This document shows positions 44,501 to 52,928 of a stretch of 64,000 bases of DNA, piece by piece (the first letter of the stretch is position 1; each line of letters opens with the position of its first letter). The translations under genes and the position numbers were made by a program. The stretch lies in contig NZ_JAFCJE010000001.1 of the NCBI RefSeq assembly GCF_018131185.1, forward strand, positions 248,001 through 312,000, written 5' to 3'. The stretch is from Bradyrhizobium diazoefficiens (lineage in GTDB: Bacteria > Pseudomonadota > Alphaproteobacteria > Rhizobiales > Xanthobacteraceae). The notes under the pieces are model-generated. The model saw only the letters and a list, made by a program, of their open reading frames with translations. It made no database searches and had not been told where the DNA came from.

Positions 44501-45031
44501 GCCGAACAGCACCGCGAAGGCCGCCATGGTCAGCGTCACCATCAGCGCCATGTCGCCGAGAATCGGGATGTGGGAGAAGGCCTGATCCTCGCTCAGGATC
44601 GTCGCGAGCGAGGAGGCGACCGCCTTGAGCTGGAGCGCGATGTAGGGCACCGAGCCGATGATTGCGATCAGCGCCACCGTCGCCGCCACCGCCTGGCTCT
44701 TGCCGTAGCGGGCTCCGATGAAATCGGCGATGGAGGTGATGTTGTGGGCTTTCGCGAGCTGGATCACGCGGCGCAGGACGCCCGCGCCGAGCCCGATCAT
44801 CAGGATCGGGCCGAGATAGATCGCGAGGAAGTCGGTCGAGGTGCGGGTGGCGAAGCCGACCGAGCCGAAGAAGGTCCAGGAGGTGCAGTAGATCGCCAGC
44901 GACAGCGGATAGATCAGCCCGGAGGCACGACCGCGCCCGGCCGGCGAGCGGCGATCGCCATGGCTCGCCACCAGGAACAGGAAGCCGATATAGCCGAAGG
45001 CGGCGGCGATCACGCCCCAATCGTGCAGCAT
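41522..45031 (-). CDS. Hybrid histidine kinase with sodium:solute symporter domain (CrbS/MxtR-like)
   Basis: An 1169-residue sensor. The first ~500 residues form an SSS-type transporter core of about 13 membrane helices (GFATRTSTDFLAIYLGP, ATESIIKLVAFLAAGIFV, GGLSAATAMVIVECVALSIMVSNDLVVPL). Next are a linker, a PAS domain, a coiled coil (ANATLEKRVRDRTEELTRLNSE), HisKA with the His in AAASHDILQPLNAARL (about 813), HATPase_c (NLISNAIKYTPRG, GVGIPP, GLGLGLSIVERL) and a C-terminal receiver (Asp near 1095 in LLVDYHLD, Lys in NKPVKP). This is the layout of CrbS/MxtR kinases that control acetate metabolism. A CrbR/ErdR-like regulator lies at 34830-35501. Confidence 0.93.
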   Translation of the reverse strand: MLHDWGVIAAAFGYIGFLFLVASHGDRRSPAGRGRASGLIYPLSLAIYCTSWTFFGSVGFATRTSTDFLAIYLGPILMIGLGAGVLRRVIQLAKAHNITSIADFIGARYGKSQAVAATVALIAIIGSVPYIALQLKAVASSLATILSEDQAFSHIPILGDMALMVTLTMAAFAVLFGTRQTDATEHQHGLMLAVATESIIKLVAFLAAGIFVTFWMFSPQELIERAMKTPEAVRAINYSPSIGNFLTMTLLSLCAIMLLPRQFHVSVVENSSDAEVGRARWLFPLYLIAINLFVIPIALAGLVSFPFGTADPDMYVLALPMEGGADLLSVAIFVGGLSAATAMVIVECVALSIMVSNDLVVPLVLQRRPEGRAGGADFSDFLLRSRRLAIFAIMVMAYFYYRALGSTQLAAIGLLSFAAIAQLAPSFFGGLLWRRATARGAIGGMLVGFVVWLYTLFIPSFMDTSSTGILLLQHGPFGIEALRPQALFGADLPPLMHGVIWSLSLNILTYVLLSLARRPSSIELLQADLFVPDTLAPISPGFRRWRTTVTVQDIQTTVAQYLGPDRARHSFEAFSAQRNLRLEPGAPADFELLQHAEHLIASSIGAASSRLVMSLLLRKRTVSAKAALKLLDDSHAALHFNREILQTALNHVRQGIAVFDADLQLICSNRQFGDLLNVPLHILQFGTPLREILEFIGVAGPDDPVEREAMLERRLAAYTTDSEPYLERLPDRHMVIEVLTNRMPGGGFVITFTDVTPSFEAAEALERANATLEKRVRDRTEELTRLNSELALAKSAAEDASISKTRFLAAASHDILQPLNAARLYVTSLVERQHSGEETRLVENIDESLQAIEEILGALLDISRLDAGAMTTSISSFKMADLMRSLEIEFAPIARAKGLELAFVPCSLPVESDRLLLRRLLQNLISNAIKYTPRGRVLVGCRRQGAALKICVYDTGVGIPPVKRGEIFKEFHRLEQGARIARGLGLGLSIVERLARVLKHGIAIDGNKSGGSVFSVTVPTAKAITHTAAVTSATPLARTPISGALIVCIENDAAILDGMRTLLKAWDAEVIAVADPEGAIAAIEAAGRRVTGLLVDYHLDRGNGIAAIRDIRRRFGDTIPAILITADRSPAVQIAARDEKVAVLNKPVKPASLRALLGQWRTQQLVAAE

Positions 45032-45180
45032 GGGTCGGGGGGCTCTCTCCCTGGGCGCTAGCGGCGCCCGAGCTTATTTTCCCTGCGAACCTAGCGCGTT
45101 GGGCCGGTGGAGGCGACAGCCAAATGCCGGGCGAGGGCGGGAACTGGGGTCGTCGTTAAGGGAGGCGCCCTGCCAGCGCT

Positions 45181-45207
45181 CCCTCCCCCCGCAAGCGGGG
45201 AGAGGGG
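45181..45207. repeat. Small palindromic repeat
   Basis: CCCTCCCCCCGC, AA, GCGGGGAGAGGG form an imperfect hairpin shortly after the hemA stop, of the same family as 4644 and 56749. It may act as the hemA 3' end. Confidence 0.6.
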
Positions 45208-45220
45208 GAAGGAAGAAGCT

Positions 45221-46450
45221 CTACTCCGCCGCCATCGACTTCGCGCGCAGCGGCAGGCCGAGGCGGTCCCACACCTGCAGCAGGGCTTCGGCGAGCTGAT
45301 CGATCAGGCCGTCGTCGTGGTAGGGCGAGGGCGTGATGCGCAGCCGCTCGCTGCCCTTGGCGACCGTCGGGTAGTTGATCGGCTGGATGTAGATGCCGTG
45401 CTCTTCGAGCAGAAGGTCGGAGGCCTGCTTGCACTTCTCGGGATCGCCGACGAACAGCGGCACGATGTGGGTGTCGCTCGACATCACAGGCAGGCCGGCG
45501 GCGTCGAGGATCGCCTTGACGCGGGCGGCACGATCCTGATGGCGCTCGCGCTCCCAGCTCGAGGTCTTCAGATGCTTGATCGCGGCGGTCGCGGCCGAGC
45601 AGATCGCCGGCGGCAGCGCGGTCGTGAAGATGAAGCCCGGCGCGTAGGAGCGCACGGCATCGATGATCTGGCCGTTGGCGGCGATGTAGCCGCCGAGGCA
45701 GCCGAACGCTTTCGCCAGCGTGCCTTCCAGAATGTCGATGCGGTGCATGACGCCGTCACGTTCGGCGATGCCGCCGCCACGCGGGCCGTACATGCCGACC
45801 GCGTGGACCTCGTCGACATAGGTCATCGCTTTGTACTTCTCGGCGAGATCGCAGATCTTGGCGAGCGGGGCGACGTCGCCGTCCATGGAATAGAGGCTCT
45901 CGCAGACGATCAGTTTCGGCCGGTTCGGGTCGGCCGCTTTCAACAGCGCCTCGAGATGCGCAACATCGTTGTGGCGGAACACGACCCGCTCGCAGCCCGA
46001 CTGGCGGATGCCCTCGATCATCGAATTGTGGTTGAGCTCGTCCGACAGAATGAGGCAGTTCGGAATGAGCTTTGCGATGGTCGGGATGCCGGTCTGGTTC
46101 GAGACATAGCCCGAGGTGAACAGCAGCGCGGCTTCCTTGCCGTGAAGGTCCGCGAGCTCGGCCTCGAGCTGGACCAGCGGATGATGCGTGCCGGCGATGT
46201 TGCGGGTGCCGCCGGCACCGGTGCCGACGCGGGTTGCGGTCTCGACCATGGCACCGACCACCTTCGGGTGTTGGCCCATGCCGAGATAATCGTTGGAGCA
46301 CCAGATCACGACGTCGCGCTTGCCCTTGGGCGAGTGCCAGCTCGCGTGCGGGAATCGGCCGGCCGTGCGCTCGAGGTCCGCGAACACGCGGTAGCGCCGC
46401 TCGGCGTGGAGACGATCGAGGGCGGAATCGAAGAACTGGTTGTAATCCAT
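45221..46450 (-). CDS. hemA: 5-aminolevulinate synthase
   Basis: PLP-dependent condensation of glycine and succinyl-CoA, the committed step of heme synthesis by the Shemin (C4) route of alphaproteobacteria. The 409 residues match rhizobial HemA throughout: [56 protein letters not shown], and the PLP Lys (about 247) in [14 protein letters not shown]. The start is ATG 46450. Upstream lie an imperfect dyad (46495-46515) and a perfect FNR/FixK box (46587-46600), consistent with oxygen-responsive hemA expression known in Bradyrhizobium. Confidence 0.97.
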   Translation of the reverse strand: MDYNQFFDSALDRLHAERRYRVFADLERTAGRFPHASWHSPKGKRDVVIWCSNDYLGMGQHPKVVGAMVETATRVGTGAGGTRNIAGTHHPLVQLEAELADLHGKEAALLFTSGYVSNQTGIPTIAKLIPNCLILSDELNHNSMIEGIRQSGCERVVFRHNDVAHLEALLKAADPNRPKLIVCESLYSMDGDVAPLAKICDLAEKYKAMTYVDEVHAVGMYGPRGGGIAERDGVMHRIDILEGTLAKAFGCLGGYIAANGQIIDAVRSYAPGFIFTTALPPAICSAATAAIKHLKTSSWERERHQDRAARVKAILDAAGLPVMSSDTHIVPLFVGDPEKCKQASDLLLEEHGIYIQPINYPTVAKGSERLRITPSPYHDDGLIDQLAEALLQVWDRLGLPLRAKSMAAE

Positions 46451-46494
46451 CGGCAAGACCTGCAACGGAACCCGGCCACGGCGGCCGCTCATTT

Positions 46495-46515
46495 TTAGAG
46501 CTTTTCCAGCTCCAA
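46495..46515 (-). promoter_or_regulatory. Imperfect dyad in the hemA leader
   Basis: TTAGAGCT-N5-AGCTCCAA (8-bp arms, one mismatch) lies 45-65 bp upstream of the hemA ATG. It could be an operator or a leader hairpin. It is flanked by a T-rich stretch and only partly resembles the Irr-type ICE consensus. Confidence 0.4.
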
Positions 46516-46586
46516 TGTCTATGCGCCAGCTCACATTTGTAGCGAGGCGCGCGGGTGTATTGATAGCGGCCTATCGTCGGCGATAG

Positions 46587-46600
46587 TTGATGTGGATCAA
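46587..46600 (-). promoter_or_regulatory. Perfect FNR/FixK box upstream of hemA
   Basis: TTGATGTGGATCAA has TTGAT and ATCAA arms around four bases, matching the FixK2/FNR consensus exactly. It is 137 bp upstream of the hemA ATG. If it acts at -41.5, transcription would begin near 46552, leaving a ~100-base leader that contains the 46495 dyad. Confidence 0.8.
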
Positions 46601-46701
46601 ACGCCTAATACGGGCCTGCGCGCGGGACCGAGGCTCCAGGGAAAGGCAGGGACCCTGGCAGGTGCCATGGACATTTTGTCCAAGGCGCGCGCTCCGTCCA
46701 C

Positions 46702-47763
46702 TCATGTCGTCCGGAACTGCAGCACGCCGTCCTTCGTCTCCGCCGTCAGCCGGCCCTCGACGATCATGTAGTTGACGTGCGCGACCAGCTCGCCGGCGGC
46801 GAATCCCATCTGGTGCTCGTCGAGCACGTGCTTGTTGAACACGACGGGCACCAGGGCGCGCGAGGTCTGCGGCACCTCGCGGCAGGCTTCCGCGATCAGG
46901 CGGCAGCGCTCTTCATGGTGGTCGGCGAGCTGCTTGATGCGGGTCTTCAGTCCGTAGAACGGCACGCCGTGACCGGGCAGCACAAGCACGTCGTAAGGGA
47001 GCGTCGTGGTGAGGCTGGCAAGCGAGGCCAGATATTCGCCGAGCGAGTTCTGGTCCGGCTCGACCGCCCAGACGCTGACATTGGGCGAGATCTTGCTCAG
47101 CACCTGGTCGGCGGAGAGGAACAGCTTGTCGTCGGCGCAATACAGCATCACCTGGTCGAGCGCATGGCCGCCGCCGGTGATCACCTTGAAGCGGCGCGTG
47201 CCGATCACGACGTCGTCGCCGTGGGAGATGCGGCGGTAGGAGGGCGGCAGCACAGAGACGCGCTTGAGATAATCCTGGCCGCGTCCCAGCAGCTTTTCGG
47301 TGAGCGACTCGTCCATGCCATGGCGGCGGAAGAACAGCCGCTGCGCTTCCTGCCGCTCGGCGGTGCCGCGGTTCTGGTGATAGACCGACTGCAGATATTC
47401 GACCTGCGACATCACCAGCGGGCAGTTGAACCGCTCGACGACCCAGCCCGCAAGTCCGACATGGTCGGGATGGGAATGGGTGACGATCAGGCGCGTGATG
47501 GTGATGCCCTTCAGCGGTCCGTCGAACAGCTTCGTCCAGGCTTCGATCGTCTCCTCGTTGCCGAAGCCGGTATCCACCATCGCATAGCCGTCGCCATCGG
47601 CGAGCAGGTAGATGTTCACGTGGTTGAGGCGGAACGGCAGCTTGAGCCGTGCCCACAACACGCCGGGCCGGACCTCGACGATCTCTTCGGGACCGGGGTG
47701 CTGGTCCCAGGGGTAGCGCAGGGCCTCGGCGGAGGACTGCACGGTGTCGGTTTTTGAACTCAT
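46702..47763 (-). CDS. MBL-fold metallo-hydrolase
   Basis: A 353-residue protein with the metallo-beta-lactamase fold. The metal motif THSHPDH is at residues 95-101 (His96, His98, Asp100, His101). Further ligands are likely in VVIGTRRFKVITGGGHALDQ and LSADQVLSKISPN, and a VLPGHGVPFYGL segment follows. A C-terminal helical extension (HVLDEHQMGFAAGELVAHVNYMIVEGRL) resembles the winged-helix tail of LACTB2-like hydrolases. The substrate is unknown. It lies 252 bp upstream of hemA on the same strand, but that gap carries its own FixK-controlled promoter. Confidence 0.9.
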   Translation of the reverse strand: MSSKTDTVQSSAEALRYPWDQHPGPEEIVEVRPGVLWARLKLPFRLNHVNIYLLADGDGYAMVDTGFGNEETIEAWTKLFDGPLKGITITRLIVTHSHPDHVGLAGWVVERFNCPLVMSQVEYLQSVYHQNRGTAERQEAQRLFFRRHGMDESLTEKLLGRGQDYLKRVSVLPPSYRRISHGDDVVIGTRRFKVITGGGHALDQVMLYCADDKLFLSADQVLSKISPNVSVWAVEPDQNSLGEYLASLASLTTTLPYDVLVLPGHGVPFYGLKTRIKQLADHHEERCRLIAEACREVPQTSRALVPVVFNKHVLDEHQMGFAAGELVAHVNYMIVEGRLTAETKDGVLQFRTT

Positions 47764-47839
47764 GCTACCGGATTAAACCCGCCGCGGGCGGCGCGCCAGC
47801 CGAAAAAGGGCGGGCGCGGTGTCCGCATGGCGGTCATAC

Positions 47840-47990
47840 CGGGCGCTTTTTCCGTAGCCCGGATGGCGTCGTCGAAAAACGCAGTCATTCCGGGACGCGC
47901 GCGAGCGCGAACCCGGGTGCGCGGTTGCGCACCCGGGAGTCCCGAGATTGTAGCGCGAGGGTTCGGCGCTGCGCGCCGCCCCGGAATGAC
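47840..47990. repeat. Compound palindromic repeat element
   Basis: Outer arms GTCATTCCGGG (47884-47894) and CCCGGAATGAC (47980-47990) are perfect 11-bp inverted repeats. Nested inside, CCCGGGTGCGC and GCGCACCCGGG (47912-47922, 47927-47937) form an 11-bp stem with loop GGTT. A GCCCGGATGGCGTC fragment precedes them. It directly abuts the 3' end of the chemoreceptor gene. Confidence 0.8.
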
Positions 47991-47992
47991 GA

Positions 47993-50146
47993 TCAGGCCG
48001 CCCGCATGTTGTTGAGGAAGGCGTCGATCTCTCCGCGCAGCAGGTCGGCTTCGCGCCGCAGCGCGTCGGAGGCGCCCAGCACTTCGTTCGCGGCGGCGCC
48101 GGCTTCGGCCGAGGCGGTGGAGACCCCGACGATGTTGCTGGAGACTTCGCTGGTGCCGCCGGCCGCATGCTGGATGTTGCGCGCGATCTCGCGGGTGGCG
48201 GCGCCCTGCTCCTCGACCGCGGCCGCGATCGTCGTGGTCACGCCGTCGATCTCGCCGATGATCCGGCCGATGCCCTGGATGGCGCCGACCGCCGATGTCG
48301 TGATGTTCTGCATGCTGGCGATCTGGCTGCGGATTTCCTCCGTCGCCTTGGCGGTCTGGCTCGCGAGACTCTTCACCTCGGAGGCGACCACTGCAAAGCC
48401 GCGGCCGGCCTCGCCGGCACGCGCCGCCTCGATGGTGGCGTTGAGCGCGAGCAGGTTGGTCTGCGAGGCGATGGTCTGGATCAGATCGACCACGACGCTG
48501 ATGCGGCTTGCGCTGTCGGCAAGGCTCTGCACCGTTGCGTCGGTGGCGCCGGCCTCGTCGACCGCCTTCTTGGCGATCGCAGCCGAAGTGACGACCTGCC
48601 TGCTGATCTCCTCGATCGAGGACGACAGCTGCTCGGTGCCCGACGATACGGTCTGCACGTTGACCGAGGTCTCCTCGGCGGCGGAGGCGACCGCGTTGAC
48701 CAGTGCGTTGGACTGGTCGGCGGTGGTCGACATGCTCTGAGCCGTCGATTGCATGGAATTGGCCGACTGCGCCAGATTGTCGAGCGCGGAGCGCACCGTA
48801 TTCTCGAATTCGGCGATCTTCGCTTCCATGCGCGCGGCCCGCTCGGCCTTGGCGATTCGGTCCTTGTCCTGCTCGGCGGCGAGCGCGCGGGCTTCGATCA
48901 TGCTGTCGCGGAACACTGTCAACGTGTCGGTCATCGCGCCGATCTCGTCATTTTGCCTGGCGCGCGGGATCTCCGTGTCGAGATCGCCGGCCGAGAGCCG
49001 CTGCATGGCGCGCTGCAGGCCGGTGATCCGGCGCAGGATGTTGCGGCCGACATAGAGCCAGACGAACAACGCCGAGCCGACCAGCATCATGGCCCCAAGG
49101 GCCAGCATCGCGGTCGTCGCGAGCGAGATCTCCTGCTGTGCCTGGAAGGTCGAGGCGTTGGTCTCCTTCTGCACGCCCTCGACGAGCTGCTGCACGCTGA
49201 TGCCGAGGCCGACATTGAGCTTGCGGGTCTCGTCCAGGATGGTCTGGCCGTAGTCGACGGAATCGAGCTCCTTCTCGCGCAGATTGAACACGCCGGTCTT
49301 GCCGGTGCCGAGCGCGAGCAGCTTCTCCGCCGTTTCGCGCAGCATCTTGTTGCCCTGATTGTCCGGCAACAGATCGAGGTTGGAGCGCAGGCGGCCCTGT
49401 GCCGTCTTGAATTCCTTCTGGATGTCGTCGAGCTTGTCGCTGGTGTTGGCCGACAGCGCCGCGCTCATGTTGGCGGCTGCGAGATTGCCGCTGGCGACGA
49501 CGTTGCCGAGCTGGCCGACGGTCTGCGCGGCGTCGGAGGCGTCCGCGGCGGACAAATCGGCCGAGCCGAGAATGGCGTTGACTCGGGTTTGCGCGTCGAG
49601 CATCGCCGGGCTGGCCGCGCCGACGAAGGCGCCCTGCGCGCTGCGCAGCGCGTCATACTGCTTGTCGTGAAGGGCGGCGATGTCCAGCCGCTCGCGGGCG
49701 GCCTTGGCCAGGCTCTGGGCCGCCTCGTTGATGCTCTTCATCGTCTCGCTGAGTCCGGAGACGACGGTCTTGTCGCCGCCGAGCTCGATGATCTCGTTGA
49801 GCTTCTTCTGCGTCTGCTCCTGCAACTCCTTGAGCTTCGCGGTGCGCTCCTTCAGGGCTTCCTCGGTCTGAGCCGCAAGCAGGGCCGGCCCCTGTGCCGC
49901 AAGGCTCGCGCTCAGTGCCGATAATTGCAGACTGGCGGCGAGGCGCGGAATGTCCCGCCCGCTCAGCTCGTTCATGCGTCCGCCGAGATTTTGCAGCACG
50001 AGGCCCGCGCCTGCCGAGATCACGAGGCCCATGCCCGCGATCACCGCGAAGGCCGCGAACAGGCTGCCACGCACGCCCCAGGTCGGCATTTTGAGACGGG
50101 GCCGCATTCGGCCAAGTGAGCCGCTAAGGCTGAGACGGATCGCCAT
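47993..50146 (-). CDS. Methyl-accepting chemotaxis protein
   Basis: A 717-residue chemoreceptor. TM1 is at about 26-50 and TM2 near 350 ([23 protein letters not shown]), enclosing a ~290-residue, mostly helical periplasmic domain of the HBM/four-helix-bundle type. A HAMP segment ([22 protein letters not shown]) and the signalling domain follow, with the hairpin tip sequence [44 protein letters not shown] is 6 bases before ATG 50146. The ligand is unknown. No pentapeptide CheR tether is seen at the C-terminus. Confidence 0.93.
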   Translation of the reverse strand: MAIRLSLSGSLGRMRPRLKMPTWGVRGSLFAAFAVIAGMGLVISAGAGLVLQNLGGRMNELSGRDIPRLAASLQLSALSASLAAQGPALLAAQTEEALKERTAKLKELQEQTQKKLNEIIELGGDKTVVSGLSETMKSINEAAQSLAKAARERLDIAALHDKQYDALRSAQGAFVGAASPAMLDAQTRVNAILGSADLSAADASDAAQTVGQLGNVVASGNLAAANMSAALSANTSDKLDDIQKEFKTAQGRLRSNLDLLPDNQGNKMLRETAEKLLALGTGKTGVFNLREKELDSVDYGQTILDETRKLNVGLGISVQQLVEGVQKETNASTFQAQQEISLATTAMLALGAMMLVGSALFVWLYVGRNILRRITGLQRAMQRLSAGDLDTEIPRARQNDEIGAMTDTLTVFRDSMIEARALAAEQDKDRIAKAERAARMEAKIAEFENTVRSALDNLAQSANSMQSTAQSMSTTADQSNALVNAVASAAEETSVNVQTVSSGTEQLSSSIEEISRQVVTSAAIAKKAVDEAGATDATVQSLADSASRISVVVDLIQTIASQTNLLALNATIEAARAGEAGRGFAVVASEVKSLASQTAKATEEIRSQIASMQNITTSAVGAIQGIGRIIGEIDGVTTTIAAAVEEQGAATREIARNIQHAAGGTSEVSSNIVGVSTASAEAGAAANEVLGASDALRREADLLRGEIDAFLNNMRAA

Positions 50147-50257
50147 CGAAATTCCCCCAACGTTCTTGCTTCTGGTTGTGGTGGGCAGTATCCGCACGGC
50201 GAGTTAAAAAATCGCAATCTGCGCAAACGGTTGGCGTGTTCCGCACAGCGAAAAAAG

Positions 50258-50283
50258 AAGGGCCGGCGACATCGCCGGCCCTT
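50258..50283 (-). terminator. Terminator after the outer membrane protein gene
   Basis: AAGGGCCGGCGA, CA, TCGCCGGCCCTT: a perfect 12-bp palindromic stem with an A run on the left (a T tract on the minus strand). It lies 27 bp after the porin-like gene and upstream of the chemoreceptor. Confidence 0.88.
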
Positions 50284-50309
50284 GGTATTGGTAAGGTTCT
50301 GGTAACCGA

Positions 50310-51035
50310 TCAGTAGCGCGCCACAGTCGGGGCTGCCCAGTTGAAGCGGTAGTTGACGCCCGCCTTGATGGTGTGATCGTCGGTGGTGAAGCTGCCGGTC
50401 CCTACGAGCGGACCGGCGGTGAAGCTCGCGTCGCCGAAATTGTAGTACTGGTACTCGGCCTTGGCCGACCAGTTCGGGGCGAACATGTATTCGAGACCAG
50501 CGCCGACGGTGTAGCCGTTGCGGTGATCGCCAGTGATCACGAAGGCGGTCGGCACGCCGCCGACGGTCACCTTCTCGTTGTTGTCCGAGTAGGCATAGCC
50601 GCCCTTCACGTAGATCAGACCGGGGCCCCAGGTGTAGCCGACGCGGCCGGTGATCGAGCCGAGGCCGCGCTGGTCGTTTGTGTAGGCGATGCCGCCCGGA
50701 AACACCGCGCCGACGCTGCCGGAGAGCCAGGAATACTGGCCCTCGACGCCGACCAAGAAATTCGGATGGAACTGCCAGTCACCACCGACCTGCACGCCGC
50801 CGAGGAAACGGCCGTTGCCGTTGTTGCCGGTGGAGAGGCCGTTGAAATTGTTGTCGCTGGAGAAGGCGCCGCCGATATGGCCGCCGACGTAGAAGCCGGT
50901 CCAGTTGTAGATCGGCGCGGCATAGGCCGGCGCGGGCGTCTTGTAATAGTTGCGGTTGCCGAGATCGGCACCGACGGCCGGCGCAGCAGCGCCCACCACG
51001 AGCAGCGCAACGGTCGCAAACAGAATCTTCTTCAT
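50310..51035 (-). CDS. Porin-like outer membrane beta-barrel protein (Omp25/31 type)
   Basis: A 241-residue outer membrane protein. Signal peptide: MKKILFATVALLVVGAAAPAVGA. After a short Pro/Tyr linker come alternating beta-barrel strands (YNWTGFYVGGHIGGAF, NFLVGVEGQYSW, GLGSITGRVGYTWG, GLIYVKGGYAYSDN, YTVGAGLEYMFAPNWSAKAEYQYYNFG) and the final strand DHTIKAGVNYRFNW, with a short tail. This is the eight-stranded Omp31/Omp25-like family abundant in Bradyrhizobium. Start 51035 is chosen for the signal peptide; ATG 51053 gives a short unneeded extension. Confidence 0.93.
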   Translation of the reverse strand: MKKILFATVALLVVGAAAPAVGADLGNRNYYKTPAPAYAAPIYNWTGFYVGGHIGGAFSSDNNFNGLSTGNNGNGRFLGGVQVGGDWQFHPNFLVGVEGQYSWLSGSVGAVFPGGIAYTNDQRGLGSITGRVGYTWGPGLIYVKGGYAYSDNNEKVTVGGVPTAFVITGDHRNGYTVGAGLEYMFAPNWSAKAEYQYYNFGDASFTAGPLVGTGSFTTDDHTIKAGVNYRFNWAAPTVARY

Positions 51036-51260
51036 CGTCTTGAACTCCAGCACTCAATGTCCCCGGCAGGCGCGCTGTCCGCGCCGCGTTGGTTTTGCAG
51101 ATAGCTCGCTTTTGACGAAAATGCTGTCACATGCATGGCACAAGGGCAGCCAACCTAACTTATTGGGCTGCAAATGATTTTTGTGCTTAATGCCGGCTTA
51201 AGAAGTGCTGAAGGAAGGCCTAACTTCGGCTCTGCCCGGTAACCTCTGGCGCGTGCTTCG

Positions 51261-51581
51261 TTAACCAAGACGCCGTCGCGCCTCATCCCGCATCTGTTCG
51301 CGGAACGCCGCGCGCTTTGCAGGTCGGTCCTCTACGCGCACGTCATGGCGATCGAAGATGTCGAACTTCTCCAGGATCGGATAGCGCTCGCTCGCCATCG
51401 CGAGCACGCGCAGCACTTTGGTCGCGGAGGGCGTCGGGCCGCTGACCTCCCAGCGCCGGATGGTGTCAGCGCCGCCCTTCTCCGGTAATCCGCACAGCTT
51501 TGCCATGTCCGCCGCCGTGAGCTTGCGCTCGAGCGCGTCGGAGAGGTCATTGCGGAGTTGCTTCAGTTCGGCGCCGGTCAT
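51261..51581 (-). CDS. Small helix-turn-helix protein
   Basis: A 106-residue putative DNA-binding protein. TGAELKQLRNDLSDALERKLTAADMAKLCGLPEKGGADTIRRWEVSG fits an XRE-like HTH in which AADMAKLCGLP and TIRRWE are the two helices. A following ATKVLRVLAMASERYPILEKFDIF segment and a basic C-terminus complete it. The start is ATG 51581; the longer frame upstream is a shadow of the divergent gene. No operon partner. The target is unknown. Confidence 0.75.
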   Translation of the reverse strand: MTGAELKQLRNDLSDALERKLTAADMAKLCGLPEKGGADTIRRWEVSGPTPSATKVLRVLAMASERYPILEKFDIFDRHDVRVEDRPAKRAAFREQMRDEARRRLG

Positions 51582-51701
51582 GCTGCTCGCGTCCAGGGGA
51601 GACTGAACGCAATGCACTAACGCTGATTCGGGTCCATCCGAAGGCGCGCATGATCGTGATAGTGTTTTCCGCGCCGGTCGAATGTCAGCGAGGGAATTGC
51701 C

Positions 51702-52043
51702 ATGCCCGTGTTCAAGCTGCCCTTGTCGGGGGATGTCGTCCAGTCCATCTATCCGTCGTTCTTCAGCCCTACCGGCGGCCAGTTCGGCCTCGTCAACATC
51801 ACGGTCGGACAGTCCTCGGCGCCTGATGTCGAGAAGGACCTGCTGTCGGATGTCGGCAGCTACGGCAAGCAGATCGGGCAGGTCGCCGACGCGCTGCTGG
51901 CCGTGATCGAGCATCTCGAAAGCCGCACCGATTGCGCGCCGGTTGAAGATGAGGCGATCACCGTCTTCAAGGAACTGATGCATTCGATCGCGGCTGTGAA
52001 GGAGCGGCACGACCGTCATGCCTGCCGGCCGACGCGGCGCTGA
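51702..52043 (+). CDS. Conserved hypothetical protein
   Basis: A 113-residue protein I do not recognise. It is soluble, with a Gly/Ser-rich first half (FKLPLSGDVVQSIYPSFFSP, QFGLVNITVGQSS) and a helical second half (VGSYGKQIGQVADALLAVIEHLE, AITVFKELMHSIAAVKERHDRH). GAGGGA lies 6 bases upstream of the ATG, supporting translation. The basic last residues (HACRPTRR) may be unstructured. It is divergent from the small HTH gene, so joint regulation is possible. Confidence 0.7.
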   Translation: MPVFKLPLSGDVVQSIYPSFFSPTGGQFGLVNITVGQSSAPDVEKDLLSDVGSYGKQIGQVADALLAVIEHLESRTDCAPVEDEAITVFKELMHSIAAVKERHDRHACRPTRR

Positions 52044-52164
52044 CGTGCGGCGCTATCGTGCCCGGCACCTTCGCGCGCGCACGGAGTTATGAACTTGTGC
52101 CTCTGGAAATCGTCCGGCGAACGACCAGATGGCGAAAGGGGCCTCAGCGACGCAGGGATCAGCC

Positions 52165-52449
52165 ATGACAGGCATCAAACTCGCAATTGCCGCACTCGTC
52201 TCTGCCGGACTTTTCGTCGCGCCGTTCGCGGCTGAGGCGAAGAAGCTCCGGTCGAGCAGACATTCCAGCACCGGTGTGGTGGCGCCGACCTATGGCGGCG
52301 CCGGAGCGCCGGCAGCGCAGCCGAGAGCGTCCTACGGGTCGTCCGGACAGTCGGTCGGCACGGTCACGGCGCCGTCGATCGGATCGTACAATTGGCCTTC
52401 GGTCGGTGTGACCAATTCCGCTCCGACCTGGAGCAACACCACCCGATAG
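52165..52449 (+). CDS. Small exported hypothetical protein
   Basis: A 94-residue secreted protein. The signal peptide is TGIKLAIAALVSAGLFVAPFAAEA, and a low-complexity Ser/Gly/Pro/Ala-rich tail follows (YGGAGAPAAQPRASYGSSG, IGSYNWPSVGVTNSAP). No conserved enzymatic motif is present. ATG 52165 is preferred to ATG 52129 because it has AGGGA 7 bases upstream and gives a normal signal peptide. It probably stays in the envelope or is released. Confidence 0.65.
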   Translation: MTGIKLAIAALVSAGLFVAPFAAEAKKLRSSRHSSTGVVAPTYGGAGAPAAQPRASYGSSGQSVGTVTAPSIGSYNWPSVGVTNSAPTWSNTTR

Positions 52450-52548
52450 AGCGATGCCGATCAGCGTGCCGGAAGCGCGGGCAATGAATCCGCGGGCGGC
52501 GGATTGTCCACACTCGCGTGGCTTGATCGGTCGGAAGAAGCTTCGTTG

Positions 52549-52758
52549 CTAGATTCCCCTGCCGCTCTGCTTCCCGATCACGCAGCGCCATGCAGCGAGG
52601 CGCTCGGCCGGATGCTGGTTCATCCAGTCGGCGAGCTGCGGCGCGCCCATCAGGCAGGATTGTACCGAGATCTCGGCGAAGTCGGAGGTGGTCACGACCT
52701 GCTCGTGACAATTGCTCGGAGAGGCGAGGCTGCAGAGCACGGCGATGATCTTGATCAT
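52549..52758 (-). CDS. Small conserved hypothetical protein (69 aa)
   Basis: A 69-residue protein with the composition of a conserved Rhizobiales family: MIKIIAVLCSLASPSNCHEQVV, then SDFAEISVQSCLMGAPQLADWMNQHPAERLAAWRCVIG. Three spaced Cys (17, 35, 59 approximately) besides Cys9 could form disulphides; the hydrophobic start may be a short signal segment. GGGAG lies 9 bases upstream. Its ATG overlaps the stop of the 57-residue gene (ATGA), so the two are translationally coupled. The function is unknown. Confidence 0.75.
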   Translation of the reverse strand: MIKIIAVLCSLASPSNCHEQVVTTSDFAEISVQSCLMGAPQLADWMNQHPAERLAAWRCVIGKQSGRGI

Positions 52759-52928
52759 GCGAGGTGACTCCCGTCGGCGCGGCCAAGCGCGCGGCCCGTC
52801 GCCTTGTCCTGTCTCTCGCTGGCGGGATCAGCCGGCGGGAAGATGCTGTCGTAGATGGCGCGTGCCTCCTGAATGAGACGAACTCGCTCGCGCTCGGACT
52901 TCGAAACAAATTGGATGACTTCGCCCAT
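52755..52928 (-). CDS. Small conserved hypothetical protein (57 aa)
   Basis: A 57-residue protein missed by length cut-offs. It reads MGEVIQFVSKSERERVRLI, then QEARAIYDSIFPPADPASE and a Lys/Arg/Gly tail ending SHLA. The first half is a charged amphipathic helix. GGAG is 5 bases upstream of the ATG at 52928. The stop overlaps the start of the 69-residue gene by ATGA, which strongly supports both being real. No known function; the regular charge pattern suggests a small protein-binding factor. Confidence 0.75.
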   Translation of the reverse strand: MGEVIQFVSKSERERVRLIQEARAIYDSIFPPADPASERQDKATGRALGRADGSHLA

